Positions 1 to 8,785 are shown, numbered from the stretch's first letter. The stretch: 64,000 nucleotides of DNA from Streptomyces cinnabarinus (GCF_027270315.1 NZ_CP114413.1:8618001-8682000), one strand, 5' to 3'. Numbers and translations are program-made. The notes: generated by a model from the sequence alone, not told the origin.

Positions 1-26
1 CCGGCGACTACGTGGACGTACGCTGA
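1..26 (+). CDS. 3' end of an unidentified gene (partial)
   Basis: The first bases read in frame as GDYVDVR followed by TGA at 24-26. This looks like the tail of a gene that begins before the window. It faces the minus-strand restriction gene ending at 60. Too little is present to name a family, and a chance reading frame cannot be excluded. Confidence 0.35.
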
Positions 27-59
27 CGGCCGCGTCAGGCGATCCGAAATCGAGCGCGG

Positions 60-952
60 TCAGGCGACGCCGGAGCGAGGCTCGCCCTTGAAGACCTGTC
101 CGAAGTGCCATGCGCGATGGGTCGCCGCGACGGGACGGATGCCCGGCTGAGGGCCGATGAGGGGGCGGCCCGCGAGTGCGGTCACGTGCTCGCGGGCGGC
201 TGGGCCGCGACCGACGAAGCGCTGGGAGACCAGGATGCGATGGCCGTCGCCGACGCCGAGGACACCCTTGTCGAAGAGCTTGTGGTGCAGGGAGCACAGG
301 CACAGTCCATTGTCGACGTCGTCGGGACCGTCGTAGGCCCACCAGCGCACGTGCGCGGCCTCCAGCCCGACGGGTGCGGCGTCGATCATGCCGTCGTAGC
401 CGCAGAGGCGCACTGGAACTCGTAGGCGGTGAGGACCAACTCCCGCATACGGCGGTCCCGTTGCCGTCGTCCGGGTGCTGTCGGGGTGCCCGTCTCCAGC
501 AGGTCCGGTTCCAGTCCGACCGCCTCGCACAGGTCGGGGTGCAGGGACGGCGGGAAGTGCAGGTCCAGCAGCACTCTGGCCATCCGGGCCAGCAGCGACG
601 GCTCCCGGACGAGCGCCCTGCGCAGGTCCGGGGCCAGCCGACCGGCGGCGCCGCTGGAGCGCAGCTCGCGAATCCTGGGACCCGGGCTGCCCGCGCCGAG
701 GTCGGTGCGTACCTCCCACACCTCGTCGTTGGCCAGGTGGTGGAAGGGGTAGGCGGGGCTGGTCCCGCGCGTGGGGCCGTACTCCGCCAGCAGTCGCTTC
801 AGTTCGGCCTCCACCACGCTGTAGCGCAACTCGCCCTCGGCGTCGGCCTGGAATCGGCCCAGCGCGTACAGCAGCAACAACGGCTTGTGCGGGGCTCGTT
901 CCCCCTTCCGGCTCCACTGCCTCAGGCTCGCGGCGCGCTCCAGCCAATCCAT
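60..952 (-). pseudogene. Phosphorothioation-dependent McrA-type HNH restriction endonuclease, frameshifted
   Basis: The N-terminal part (reading from ATG 952) carries the KGERAPHKPLLLLYALGRF signature of the sulfur-binding domain found in ScoMcrA/SprMcrA-type enzymes, which recognise phosphorothioate-modified DNA. The C-terminal part, in another frame down to TGA at 60-62, carries an HNH nuclease core: LCGYDG, GLEAAHVRWWAYDGPDD, then LCSLHHKLFDKG. The two halves join only if one base is restored near 406-407, exactly at the first CxxC of the HNH finger (YEFQCA then CGYDG). Restored length would be about 298 residues, normal for the family. As read, the protein ends after 188 residues without a nuclease. 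It is either a natural inactivation or a one-base sequencing error. No dnd modification genes are visible nearby. Confidence 0.8.
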
Positions 953-995
953 GACCCGTGATCGTAGCCACGCCCTCCCGAGGCGCGTCGGGGGT

Positions 996-1949
996 TCACC
1001 ACTCGGCGACGAGCGGTGCGTCCGGTTCGTGCCGCCGCCAGGCTTCGGTGAGGCGGACCAGGCGGGCGGGGGCGGCGATGCCGCGCACGGTGGCGATCTT
1101 GCCTCCGGTGATGTCGAACGTCACGGAGCCGACGACCCGGTCGCCGACCACGGTGAGCATGGCGGGGGTGCCGTTGACGACCGCGTAGTGGATGACGGCT
1201 GTGCCGCCGGCCAAACGCCGCTTCGCGGGGGTGGGTTTGAAGCCGCCCCGTGCGACGGCGGCCACGCGTTGCGCGGTGTCGAACCGCAGCAGCTTCTCGG
1301 CCAGTCCGGCCCCGTCGGAGATGGCGGTCGCGTCGTCGGTGAGCAGTGCCACCAGCCGGTCCGTGCGGCCCGAGGAGGCCGCGGCGAGGAACTCCTCGAC
1401 GATCCTGCGGGCCGATGCCCGGTCGACCTCCTCGCCGCCGCGGCGCGCGGCCGTGATCCGGCGGCGGGCGCGGTGGAGGTGCTGCTGGCTCGCGGACTCG
1501 GAGATGTCGAGGATCTCGGCGATCTCGGCATGGCCGTAGGAGAACGCCTCACGCAGGACGTACACGGCTCGCTCGACGGGTGACAGCCGCTCCATGAGCG
1601 TCAGTACGGCCAGCGAGACCGATTCGCGCTGCTCGTACGTGTCGGCGGGGCCGAGCATCGGGTCACCGTCCAGCAGCGGTTCGGGCAGCCAGGCGCCTGC
1701 GGTGCGTTCACGGCGGGTCTGCGCCGAGCGGAGCCGGTCCAGGCACAGGTTGGTCACGACCTTGGTCAGCCACGCCTCCGGCACCTTGATCCGCTGCCGA
1801 TCGGCACTTTGCCAGTGCAAAAACGCATCCTGTACGGCGTCCTCGGCGTCGGTGGCTGAGCCCAGCAGTCGGTACGCCAGCGAGGCCAGCCGGTTGCGGC
1901 CGGCCTCGAAGCGATCGGTGTCGAAGCGATCGACGACGGTGTTGTCCAC
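996..1949 (-). CDS. ECF41-type RNA polymerase sigma factor with SnoaL-like C-terminal domain
   Basis: A 317-residue ECF sigma factor of the SigJ/ECF41 type. Region 2 lies at about residues 10-75 (LLGSATDAEDAVQDAFLHW) and region 4 at about 115-170 (LREAFSYGHAEIAEILDIS). The linker has the WLPEP motif typical of ECF41, and a SnoaL/NTF2-like domain fills about residues 195-317. In ECF41 the C-terminal domain itself modulates activity in place of an anti-sigma factor. GTG 1949 is chosen because AAGGTG lies 7 nt upstream; GTG 1958 has no comparable site. The gene starts 11 bp after the stop of the flavin oxidoreductase gene, so the two are cotranscribed. ECF41 factors are known to sit beside carboxymuconolactone decarboxylase, oxidoreductase or epimerase genes, which fits this arrangement. 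Confidence 0.9.
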   Translation of the reverse strand: MDNTVVDRFDTDRFEAGRNRLASLAYRLLGSATDAEDAVQDAFLHWQSADRQRIKVPEAWLTKVVTNLCLDRLRSAQTRRERTAGAWLPEPLLDGDPMLGPADTYEQRESVSLAVLTLMERLSPVERAVYVLREAFSYGHAEIAEILDISESASQQHLHRARRRITAARRGGEEVDRASARRIVEEFLAAASSGRTDRLVALLTDDATAISDGAGLAEKLLRFDTAQRVAAVARGGFKPTPAKRRLAGGTAVIHYAVVNGTPAMLTVVGDRVVGSVTFDITGGKIATVRGIAAPARLVRLTEAWRRHEPDAPLVAEW

Positions 1950-1959
1950 GTGGATCACC

Positions 1960-3177
1960 TTAAGCGGCAACGCGCCCCGCGTTCCTGGAGGACGTCGCGG
2001 GCGAGGCGGCCAGCCGGCGCCTGCGCTTGGGCAGCCCGAACGTCGGATGCGAGGTGGCCCACAGCGACATCCAGAGGATGGCCGCCTTGATCCGCGCGGC
2101 CTTCCGGCCACCCGTGTACTTGGGCTTCGCCCGCCATTCGTCATCGACCATCTGCAGGATCCCGTCCCGCCGCCCGAGGCTGATGTGGTTGGCCACGTAC
2201 TCCAGCTTGGTGTGCGGGACCTTGCGGCCGGTCAGGTCTCCCATGATGGCGGCTATGGCCTGCGCCCCGGTGTAGCCGGCCGAAGCGCAGGACATCGGCA
2301 GCGGGCGCCCGTTGTCGTCGAGGGCGTAGGCGCAGTCACCGGCGGCGTAGACGCTCGGGTGCGAGACCGACCGCATGGTGCGGTCGACGGCGATGCGACC
2401 GTTCTCGGTGACCTCAAGACCGCTCGTGGCGGCGAGGGAGCTGACGGCGAACCCGGCCGTCCATACGGTGGCGTCGGACGCGAGGGCGGTGCCGTCGGTG
2501 CACAACACCCGCGTCGCTTCGACGGCTTCGACGGTCGTGTGTTCCAGGACGGTGATGCCCAGTCGGTCGAAGGCCTGGCGCAGGTGGGCGCGGGCTCCGG
2601 GGGAGAGGCGGGCCCCCAACTCGCCGCCGGCGACCAGTGTCACCGACAGACCGGGCCGGGACTCGGCGATCTCGGTGGCGGTCTCGATGCCGGTGAGGCC
2701 GTCGCCGACGACCAGCACGGTGCCGCCCTCGCCTCCCTTGTCGGCGCCTTCGAGGCTGTCCAGATGACTTCGCAGACGCAATGCTGACGGGCGTCCGGCG
2801 ACATTGAAGGCGTGCTCGGCCACCCCGGGGACGCCCTGGTCGGCGACCCGGCTGCCGAGTGCGTAGACCAGCGTGTCGTAGCCGAGTTCGCCGCCGCCGT
2901 CCGCGTCGGCCACGGCGACGACCTGGCGTTCGGGGTCGAGGGCGGTGACCCGGGCCACGCGCAGCCGTATCCCGGTGCCCGCGAAGACGTCCGTGAGCTT
3001 CTGCGCCTCGATCTTCCGGCCGGCCGCCAACTGGTGCAGCCGCAGCCGCTCGACGAAGTCCGACTCGGCGTTGATCACGGTGATCTCGGTGTCCGCGGGG
3101 GAGAGGCGGCGGGCCAGGTTCCCGGCCACGTGGGACCCGGCGTAGCCGGCGCCGAGGACGACGATGCGGTGCTTCAT
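1960..3177 (-). CDS. FAD-dependent NAD(P)/FAD oxidoreductase, type II NADH dehydrogenase-like
   Basis: A 405-residue pyridine nucleotide-disulfide oxidoreductase-fold protein. The N-terminal FAD-binding Rossmann motif is VVLGAGYAGSHVAGNLARR, a second nucleotide-binding site near residue 155 reads LVVGDGLTGIETATEIA, and the flavin-contact motif VYAAGDCAYA lies near residue 285. This architecture is shared by type II NADH:quinone oxidoreductases and related single-domain flavoproteins, which pass electrons from NADH to quinones or other acceptors at the membrane surface. The acceptor cannot be read from sequence. The ATG at 3177 has an AGGAG site 7 nt upstream. The gene leads a two-gene operon with the ECF41 sigma gene, so it is a likely direct target of that sigma factor. 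Confidence 0.88.
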   Translation of the reverse strand: MKHRIVVLGAGYAGSHVAGNLARRLSPADTEITVINAESDFVERLRLHQLAAGRKIEAQKLTDVFAGTGIRLRVARVTALDPERQVVAVADADGGGELGYDTLVYALGSRVADQGVPGVAEHAFNVAGRPSALRLRSHLDSLEGADKGGEGGTVLVVGDGLTGIETATEIAESRPGLSVTLVAGGELGARLSPGARAHLRQAFDRLGITVLEHTTVEAVEATRVLCTDGTALASDATVWTAGFAVSSLAATSGLEVTENGRIAVDRTMRSVSHPSVYAAGDCAYALDDNGRPLPMSCASAGYTGAQAIAAIMGDLTGRKVPHTKLEYVANHISLGRRDGILQMVDDEWRAKPKYTGGRKAARIKAAILWMSLWATSHPTFGLPKRRRRLAASPATSSRNAGRVAA

Positions 3178-3251
3178 GAGGTGCTCCTGTCGGTTCGCTC
3201 GTTCCACGTGAGTTGAGCGGGACAGCGATGCGATTCCTGACAGGAAGATGA

Positions 3252-3267
3252 TGTGACGTGGGTCACA
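3252..3267. promoter_or_regulatory. Crp-like palindrome TGTGACGTGGGTCACA
   Basis: A 16-bp palindrome with perfect 6-bp arms, TGTGAC and GTCACA, separated by 4 bp. It matches the Crp consensus TGTGA-N6-TCACA and the Streptomyces Crp form GTG-N6-GNCAC. It lies 75-90 bp upstream of the oxidoreductase start, in the divergent region shared with the GH2 gene. The match is seen directly; binding by Crp is inferred. Confidence 0.5.
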
Positions 3268-3340
3268 AAGTGTGCCGGTCGATGTCGAGCGAGGCGCTCA
3301 CGCATCAGGGGTTGACAGAAATCTCTGAACGGCAGAGCCT

Positions 3341-3380
3341 TTGGCAACGTTGTCATCGCGGATTTGGCAACGTTGTCATC
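3341..3380. promoter_or_regulatory. Twin 17-bp direct repeat, LacI-type operator pair
   Basis: TTGGCAACGTTGTCATC occurs identically at 3341-3357 and 3364-3380, 23 bp apart. Each copy holds the perfect palindrome CAACGTTG within the near-palindrome GGCAACGTTGTC, the usual shape of a LacI-family operator with a central CG. A TTGACA hexamer lies just upstream at 3312-3317, with no good -10 in register. The pair lies 60-100 bp before the GH2 gene. The only LacI-family gene in the window belongs to a different operator type, so the regulator is probably encoded elsewhere. Confidence 0.6.
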
Positions 3381-3440
3381 CGGTTCAGCGCGGGGGCGTG
3401 GAGCCGGTTCGGCTTGTGCTTTTGATGGGACGTCACACAC

Positions 3441-6400
3441 ATGACAGATCAGTCGGGTCCGTCGCGCCTCCCGTCGCGACGGACTGTTGTCACCACCGGC
3501 TCCACGCTCCTGGCCGGATTCGGCCTCAGCTCCGTGCTGCCCGTGCCGAATGCCGCTGCCGCCCCCACCGGCGCACCCGTCGGCACCGGCGAGTTGGCCC
3601 TCTACCGACCCGTCTCGGTCTCCTCCACCGCCTACGCCGCCACGCCCGGCTCGTTCGTCGTCGACCGTCTCGCCGCCCCGGGCGTCAAGGGCAGCGGATG
3701 GCGCGCCGAGGGCGGCGACCCGCAGTGGATCGCCGTCGACCTCCAGGCGGCCTGCGAGGTCACCCACGTCCGTCTGACCTTCGAGGCCGACGCCTCCGAT
3801 CCGGTGTACACGCCGCCCACCAGCGGAAATGTGCACAGTGGCACCACCGGGAAGGAGATCCAGTCGAGCTACTCGCTGGTCTTCGTCGTGGAGACCTCGC
3901 TCGACAACAAGTCGTGGACCACGGTGTACCGCACCGCGGCGGGCACCGGCGGCGTCGTGAACATCCAGCTCCCGCGCCCGAGCCGGGCCCGCTGGGTGCG
4001 GCTGACGTCCCAGAAGCGCTCCAGCCCGCTGCCCCTCGGCCTCAACGGCTTCGAGGTGTACGGCAGCGCCGAGGGCGAGCGCCCCTCGGCCACCGGCTGG
4101 ACCGACTGGGGATCCCACCCCGGCAAGGCGCCGAATCTGAAGGTCGCCGACGACGGGACCGTGCCGGTGGAGTCGGGCTGGCGGCTCACCATGGACGACT
4201 GGGCCGACGCGGACGGCGCCGCTCTGTCGAAGACCTCCGTGGACACCAAGGGCTGGCTGCCCGCGACGGTTCCCGGTACGGTCCTCGGCTCGCTCGTGGA
4301 CCAGGGCAGACTGCCCGACCCCGTGGCGGGCCTGAACAACCTCCACATCCCGGAGGCCCTGTCCCGTCACTCGTGGTGGTACAAGCGGGACTTCGCCCTG
4401 CCGCGCGGCCTGCGCACCGGCGCCGGCCGGCGCGTCTGGCTGGAGTTCGACGGCATCAACCACAAGGCCGAGGTCTGGCTCAACGGCAAGCAGGTCGGCG
4501 ACCTGACCTATCCGTACGCCCGCTCCGCCTTCGACGCCACCCGGCTCCTCGACACGGACGACGAGAACGCGCTCGCCGTGCGGATCACACCGATGCCGGT
4601 GCCCGGCAGCCCGGGGGACAAGGGCCCCAAGGGCGAGGCGTGGGTCGACGCGGGCGCACTGCAGATGAACCTCAACTCCCCAACCTACCTCGCCTCCTCG
4701 GGCTGGGACTGGATGCCCGCCGTACGCGACCGTGCGGCCGGCATCTGGAACCATGTGCGGCTCAGATCGACCGGGCACGTCGTCATCGGCGACCCGCGCG
4801 TGGACACCGTCCTCCCGGACCTCCCGGACGTGTCCGTCGCCGAGATCACCGTCGTCGTACCGGTCCGCAACGCCGACACCACCGACCGCGAGACGACGGT
4901 CACCGCGGCCTTCGGCGGCGTGCGGGTGTCCAAGAGCGTCACCGTGAAGGCGGGCGAGAGCGTCAATGTCGTCTTCGCGCCCAGCGCCTTCAACCAGTTG
5001 AGGCTGCGCGAGCCCAAGCTGTGGTGGCCCAACGGCCTGGGCGAGCCCCACCTGCACGACCTCACGCTCACGGCGTCGGCCGACGGCCAGGAGAGCGACC
5101 GGCGCGTCACCCGCTTCGGCATCCGCCAGTTCGGCTACGAGTACGACACCCCGCTGCCGTTCACCGCCTCCGGCGACGCCTACACGCAGTCCGTGACCTT
5201 CGACCGGCAGCAGGCCCGGCACGTCCGCGTCCGATGCCTGACCCGGGCGACATCCTGGGGCAGCTCCCTGTGGACCCTCTCCGTCGGCGACAGCACCCGC
5301 CCCGGCCTCGACCTCGCCCTGCACGCCACCGCCGAGGCCTCCACCACCGACCAGGACGACCACGGCCCCGGTAACGTCACCGACGGCGACGCGGGCACCC
5401 GCTGGTCCTCCGCCTACGAGGACGACCAGTGGATACACGTCGACCTGGGCTCCACCCAGTCCTTCGACCGGGTCGACCTCACCTGGGAGCAGGCGTACGC
5501 GAAGTCCTTCGTGGTCCAGGTCTCGGCTGACGGCTCGGACTGGACCGACGTGAAGTCCGTGGACAACGGGGCGGTGCCGCTGCCCTTCAACAACGGCAAC
5601 GCCAGCCTCCAGGTGCAGGACTTCGAGGCGCGGACAGCACGCTACGTCCGCCTGAACTGCGGCCTCCGAAACACCAGTTGGGGCAACTCCTTGTGGAGCC
5701 TCAGTGTTATCGACCGCAATGAGCCCGGCACCGACCTCGCTCTGCGCCGGCAGGCCACCGCATCCACCGAGGAGTCCGACCACCCCGCCTCCCACGCCAC
5801 CGACGGCGACCCGAACTCCCGCTGGTCCTCCGCCTACGAGGACCATCAGTGGATCCAGGTCGACCTCGGCTCCTCCCGTACCTTCGACCGCGTCGCCGTC
5901 GTCTGGGAGAGCGCGTACCCGAAGACGTACGTCATCCAGGTCTCGGCAGACGGTTCGGACTGGACCGACGTCAAGTCCGTGTCCAACACCCCCGACCCGC
6001 TGAAGATCAGCGTCAACGGTGTGCGTGTGCTGGCCCGCGGCGGCAACTGGGGCTGGGACGAACTGCTGCGCCGGATGCCCGCGGAACGCATGGACGCGGC
6101 CGTGCGCATGCACCGCGACATGAACTTCACCATGATCCGCAACTGGGTCGGCAGCAGTGACCGGGAGGAGTTCTTCGCCGCCTGCGACCGGCACGGCATC
6201 CTGGTGTGGAACGACTTCCCCAACGCGTGGGGCATGGACCCGCCGGACCGCGAGGCGTTCATCTCGCTCGCCCGCGACACCGTGCTGCGCTACCGCATCC
6301 ACCCGAGTGTGGTCATCTGGTGCGGCGCCAACGAGGGCAACCCCCCGGCCGCCATCGACAAGGGGATGCGCGACGCCGTGCAGGAGCAGGTTCCCGGCCT

Positions 6401-7517
6401 GCTGTACCAGAACAACTCGGCCGGAGGCATCGTCACCGGCGGCGGGCCCTACGGCTGGGTGGAGCCGGAGAAGTACTTCGACCCCATGACGTACGGCAGC
6501 AAGGACTTCGGCTTCCACACCGAGATCGGCATGCCCGTCGTCTCCACCGCCGCGAGCACCCGCAGCATGACCGGCGACGAGCCGGAATGGCCCATCAAGG
6601 GAGCCTGGTACCACCACGACTGGAGCGAGCGCGGGAACCAGGCGCCGCAGAACTACAAGGCGGCCATCGAGGCACGCCTCGGTGAGTCGGGGGACCTGGA
6701 CGACTTCGCCCGCAAGGCGCAGTTCGTCAACTACGAGAACACGCGCGCCATGTTCGAGGCGTGGAACGCCCATCTGTGGGACAACGCCTCCGGACTGATG
6801 CTGTGGATGTCCCATCCGGCCTGGCACAGCACGGTCTGGCAGACCTACGACTACGACTTCGACGTCAACGGCACCTACTACGGCGCCCGTTCGGCCTGCG
6901 AACCGCTGCATGTCCAGGCCGACCCGGTGAACTGGCAGGTCATCGCGGTCAACCACACCTCGGCCGACCTGCGGGGAGCCACTGTCACCGCCCGCCTGTT
7001 CGACCTGACCGGCCGGCAGCTCGGCTCGACCAGGCGGGCACGGGTGGACGTAGCCCGGGCGGACACCGCGAAGGCCTTCACGTCGGAGTGGACGAACGAC
7101 CTGCCGGACCTGCATCTGCTGCGACTGACCCTGACGGATGCCAAGGGCCGGGAGGTGTCACGGAACACGTACTGGCGTTACCGCGACGCATCCTCCCTGC
7201 GGGATCTGAACAAGGCCAGGCAGGTGAAGCTGACCGGTGACATCACCGAGCTGTCGCGTTCCGGGGACCGGCACGGGCTGACGGCGACGATCCACAACCG
7301 GGGATCGGCGGTGGCCGCCATGGTCCGGCTCTCCCTGCTGGAGGAAGCCCACGGCCGCCGGGTGCTGCCGACGCTGTACAGCGACAACTACCTGTGGCTG
7401 CTGCCCGGTGAGTCCCGCACCGTCCGGCTGTCCTGGCCGTCGGAGGCATGTACGTCCCGGCGTCCGGTGCTGACGGCGCAGGCGTACAACAGCCCTGTGA
7501 CGACGCTGCACGGGTGA
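3441..7517 (+). CDS. Secreted GH2 family glycosidase (exo-beta-D-glucosaminidase/mannosidase-like) with nested discoidin domains
   Basis: A 1358-residue exported glycoside hydrolase. A twin-arginine signal (RR at 13-14, then an AAAA cleavage region near 38-41) opens the protein, followed by an F5/8 type C domain (about 50-205) and the GH2 sugar-binding and immunoglobulin-like domains (about 215-570). About 275 residues of discoidin sequence (about 575-850) then interrupt the GH2 body before the TIM barrel. The predicted acid/base is E965 in CGANEG and the nucleophile E1028 in FHTEIG. GH2 members of this layout release terminal sugars from beta-linked oligosaccharides such as chitosan or mannan; the substrate here is not certain. 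Upstream lie twin LacI-type operators and downstream a strong hairpin, so it is probably a single-gene unit induced by its substrate. Confidence 0.85.
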   Translation: MTDQSGPSRLPSRRTVVTTGSTLLAGFGLSSVLPVPNAAAAPTGAPVGTGELALYRPVSVSSTAYAATPGSFVVDRLAAPGVKGSGWRAEGGDPQWIAVDLQAACEVTHVRLTFEADASDPVYTPPTSGNVHSGTTGKEIQSSYSLVFVVETSLDNKSWTTVYRTAAGTGGVVNIQLPRPSRARWVRLTSQKRSSPLPLGLNGFEVYGSAEGERPSATGWTDWGSHPGKAPNLKVADDGTVPVESGWRLTMDDWADADGAALSKTSVDTKGWLPATVPGTVLGSLVDQGRLPDPVAGLNNLHIPEALSRHSWWYKRDFALPRGLRTGAGRRVWLEFDGINHKAEVWLNGKQVGDLTYPYARSAFDATRLLDTDDENALAVRITPMPVPGSPGDKGPKGEAWVDAGALQMNLNSPTYLASSGWDWMPAVRDRAAGIWNHVRLRSTGHVVIGDPRVDTVLPDLPDVSVAEITVVVPVRNADTTDRETTVTAAFGGVRVSKSVTVKAGESVNVVFAPSAFNQLRLREPKLWWPNGLGEPHLHDLTLTASADGQESDRRVTRFGIRQFGYEYDTPLPFTASGDAYTQSVTFDRQQARHVRVRCLTRATSWGSSLWTLSVGDSTRPGLDLALHATAEASTTDQDDHGPGNVTDGDAGTRWSSAYEDDQWIHVDLGSTQSFDRVDLTWEQAYAKSFVVQVSADGSDWTDVKSVDNGAVPLPFNNGNASLQVQDFEARTARYVRLNCGLRNTSWGNSLWSLSVIDRNEPGTDLALRRQATASTEESDHPASHATDGDPNSRWSSAYEDHQWIQVDLGSSRTFDRVAVVWESAYPKTYVIQVSADGSDWTDVKSVSNTPDPLKISVNGVRVLARGGNWGWDELLRRMPAERMDAAVRMHRDMNFTMIRNWVGSSDREEFFAACDRHGILVWNDFPNAWGMDPPDREAFISLARDTVLRYRIHPSVVIWCGANEGNPPAAIDKGMRDAVQEQVPGLLYQNNSAGGIVTGGGPYGWVEPEKYFDPMTYGSKDFGFHTEIGMPVVSTAASTRSMTGDEPEWPIKGAWYHHDWSERGNQAPQNYKAAIEARLGESGDLDDFARKAQFVNYENTRAMFEAWNAHLWDNASGLMLWMSHPAWHSTVWQTYDYDFDVNGTYYGARSACEPLHVQADPVNWQVIAVNHTSADLRGATVTARLFDLTGRQLGSTRRARVDVARADTAKAFTSEWTNDLPDLHLLRLTLTDAKGREVSRNTYWRYRDASSLRDLNKARQVKLTGDITELSRSGDRHGLTATIHNRGSAVAAMVRLSLLEEAHGRRVLPTLYSDNYLWLLPGESRTVRLSWPSEACTSRRPVLTAQAYNSPVTTLHG

Positions 7518-7522
7518 GCGCC

Positions 7523-7559
7523 CCGTGCCCCGGTCTTCCTTCCGGGGGCCGGGGCACGG
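7523..7559. terminator. Bidirectional terminator hairpin
   Basis: CCGTGCCCCGG at 7523-7533 pairs perfectly with CCGGGGCACGG at 7549-7559, an 11-bp GC stem. It lies between the convergent GH2 gene (stop 7517) and the minus-strand gene ending at 7566, and can serve both. Confidence 0.75.
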
Positions 7560-7565
7560 CTCTCC

Positions 7566-7943
7566 TCACCGGTGGAGCGATGCCTCGTCGAAGTAGCGCC
7601 AGCCGTCCAATTCGAGGGTTCTTTCCGCTGGTTGAAGCTCCAGTGCGGGGGCCGCGGCGTCCAGGAGGCGCCGGACGGTGCCCGGCTCGTAGAGGTTGAG
7701 CCAGTGCCGGTCCGGAAGCCGTACCACGGTGCCCGACTCGAAGTAGCAGTTGGAGACGACTCCGGTGGGGGTGGGGGCGAAGACGAAGGACAAGCGGCGC
7801 CCGGTGCCTGTTGTGTGCCCGTCCGTGAAGAGGGAGAGCGTCACGCGGCAGTCGGCGTAGTCCGGTCTCACCCGCTGTCGTACGGTCCAGTACCAGGTGG
7901 CGTCATCCGTGACGAGGCGACGGACGCGGCGGTCGTTCCTCAC
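7566..7943 (-). CDS. Hypothetical protein
   Basis: A 125-residue soluble-looking protein without signal peptide or membrane segment, rich in Arg and aromatic residues. I do not recognise a family. The GTG start at 7943 overlaps the TGA of the upstream lipoprotein gene in a GTGA junction, so the two are translationally coupled and may act together. A strong hairpin follows its stop. Confidence 0.65.
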   Translation of the reverse strand: MRNDRRVRRLVTDDATWYWTVRQRVRPDYADCRVTLSLFTDGHTTGTGRRLSFVFAPTPTGVVSNCYFESGTVVRLPDRHWLNLYEPGTVRRLLDAAAPALELQPAERTLELDGWRYFDEASLHR

Positions 7944-8707
7944 CGGCTGAACTCGGGTCGGAGCGTGGTGGGATCGAGGATCTGGTCGGCCGGTGGCGGG
8001 GTGGTGTCGACGGGCTTGCCGTAGTCGGTGAACGTGACGTCCAGGGGTTCGTCACCGCCGGTGACCGTGATCCTCAAGGGGTAAGGCTTGCCCTTCTTGG
8101 CCACGTAGATAGTCGTGGTCCCGGTCGTCGTGCTGTCGGTGAGCACGGCGACGGGCTGTCCGTCCACGGTGGCGTCGTCCTCGCGAGTGGGGTTGCCGTC
8201 CGACGCAAGGCTGAGATCCTCGATCTGGGTGTGGAAGACGTCGCACATGCTCCCCAAGGTCCGCGACATCAGCTTGGGAGGCTTGATCCAGCGGCCCTTG
8301 AACTGCGCCACCATCTCCTCCGTCTGCTCGGGCGACATGCCGCGGCTGAAGGAGGTCCGCCAGTACTCCTCCTCGGCCTTGACGTGGACGAGCGAGCCCT
8401 TCTTGATGATGTGCATGGGGGAGTCAAGGCCGAACGTGCCGTTGCAGGAACCGTGCTCGTCCGCGGCCACATCGACTTCCACCTGTCGGCCGTCGCTGTT
8501 GAACTCGCCGGTCCAGCGCATGCTCGGCGCGCTCTTGAGCGCCGCCCGGGCCTGACTGTCGATCTGCTCCGGGGTCAGAGTGTCGAAGGGGTGCCCGTTC
8601 CCCGACGCCCCGGTCTCCTCGCCGTCCGCTCCGCAGCCGACGACGAACACGCTCGTGGCCGCGCAGAGCAGCGCGGCGGCGATTCGGTTGGTGATGCTGT
8701 GCTTCAC
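7940..8707 (-). CDS. Lipoprotein, LppX-like
   Basis: A 255-residue exported lipoprotein. A basic N-terminus and hydrophobic stretch lead to the lipobox VVGCG, with the lipidated Cys near residue 25. The mature part starts with a Gly/Glu-rich linker and then TPEQIDSQARAALKSAPSMR, a pattern common in streptomycete and mycobacterial LppX/LprG-like lipoproteins whose beta-fold carries hydrophobic ligands. A ligand role here is inference. The GTG start has GGAGG 11 nt upstream. It is the first gene of a two-gene unit with the 125-residue protein. Confidence 0.75.
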   Translation of the reverse strand: MKHSITNRIAAALLCAATSVFVVGCGADGEETGASGNGHPFDTLTPEQIDSQARAALKSAPSMRWTGEFNSDGRQVEVDVAADEHGSCNGTFGLDSPMHIIKKGSLVHVKAEEEYWRTSFSRGMSPEQTEEMVAQFKGRWIKPPKLMSRTLGSMCDVFHTQIEDLSLASDGNPTREDDATVDGQPVAVLTDSTTTGTTTIYVAKKGKPYPLRITVTGGDEPLDVTFTDYGKPVDTTPPPADQILDPTTLRPEFSR

Positions 8708-8785
8708 GTGTGAGCTGTCCTCCCCTTGACCCCGGCTGACTGTATGCGATCAAGGGAGGACACGTTCAAGCGGATATCGCGTTGC

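Noticed and set aside
3174..7115. Very long open frame on the minus strand opposite the GH2 gene
   Set aside because: High GC removes stop codons on the opposite strand; the translation is low-complexity Val/Gly/Arg without domains, while the plus strand encodes a clear enzyme.
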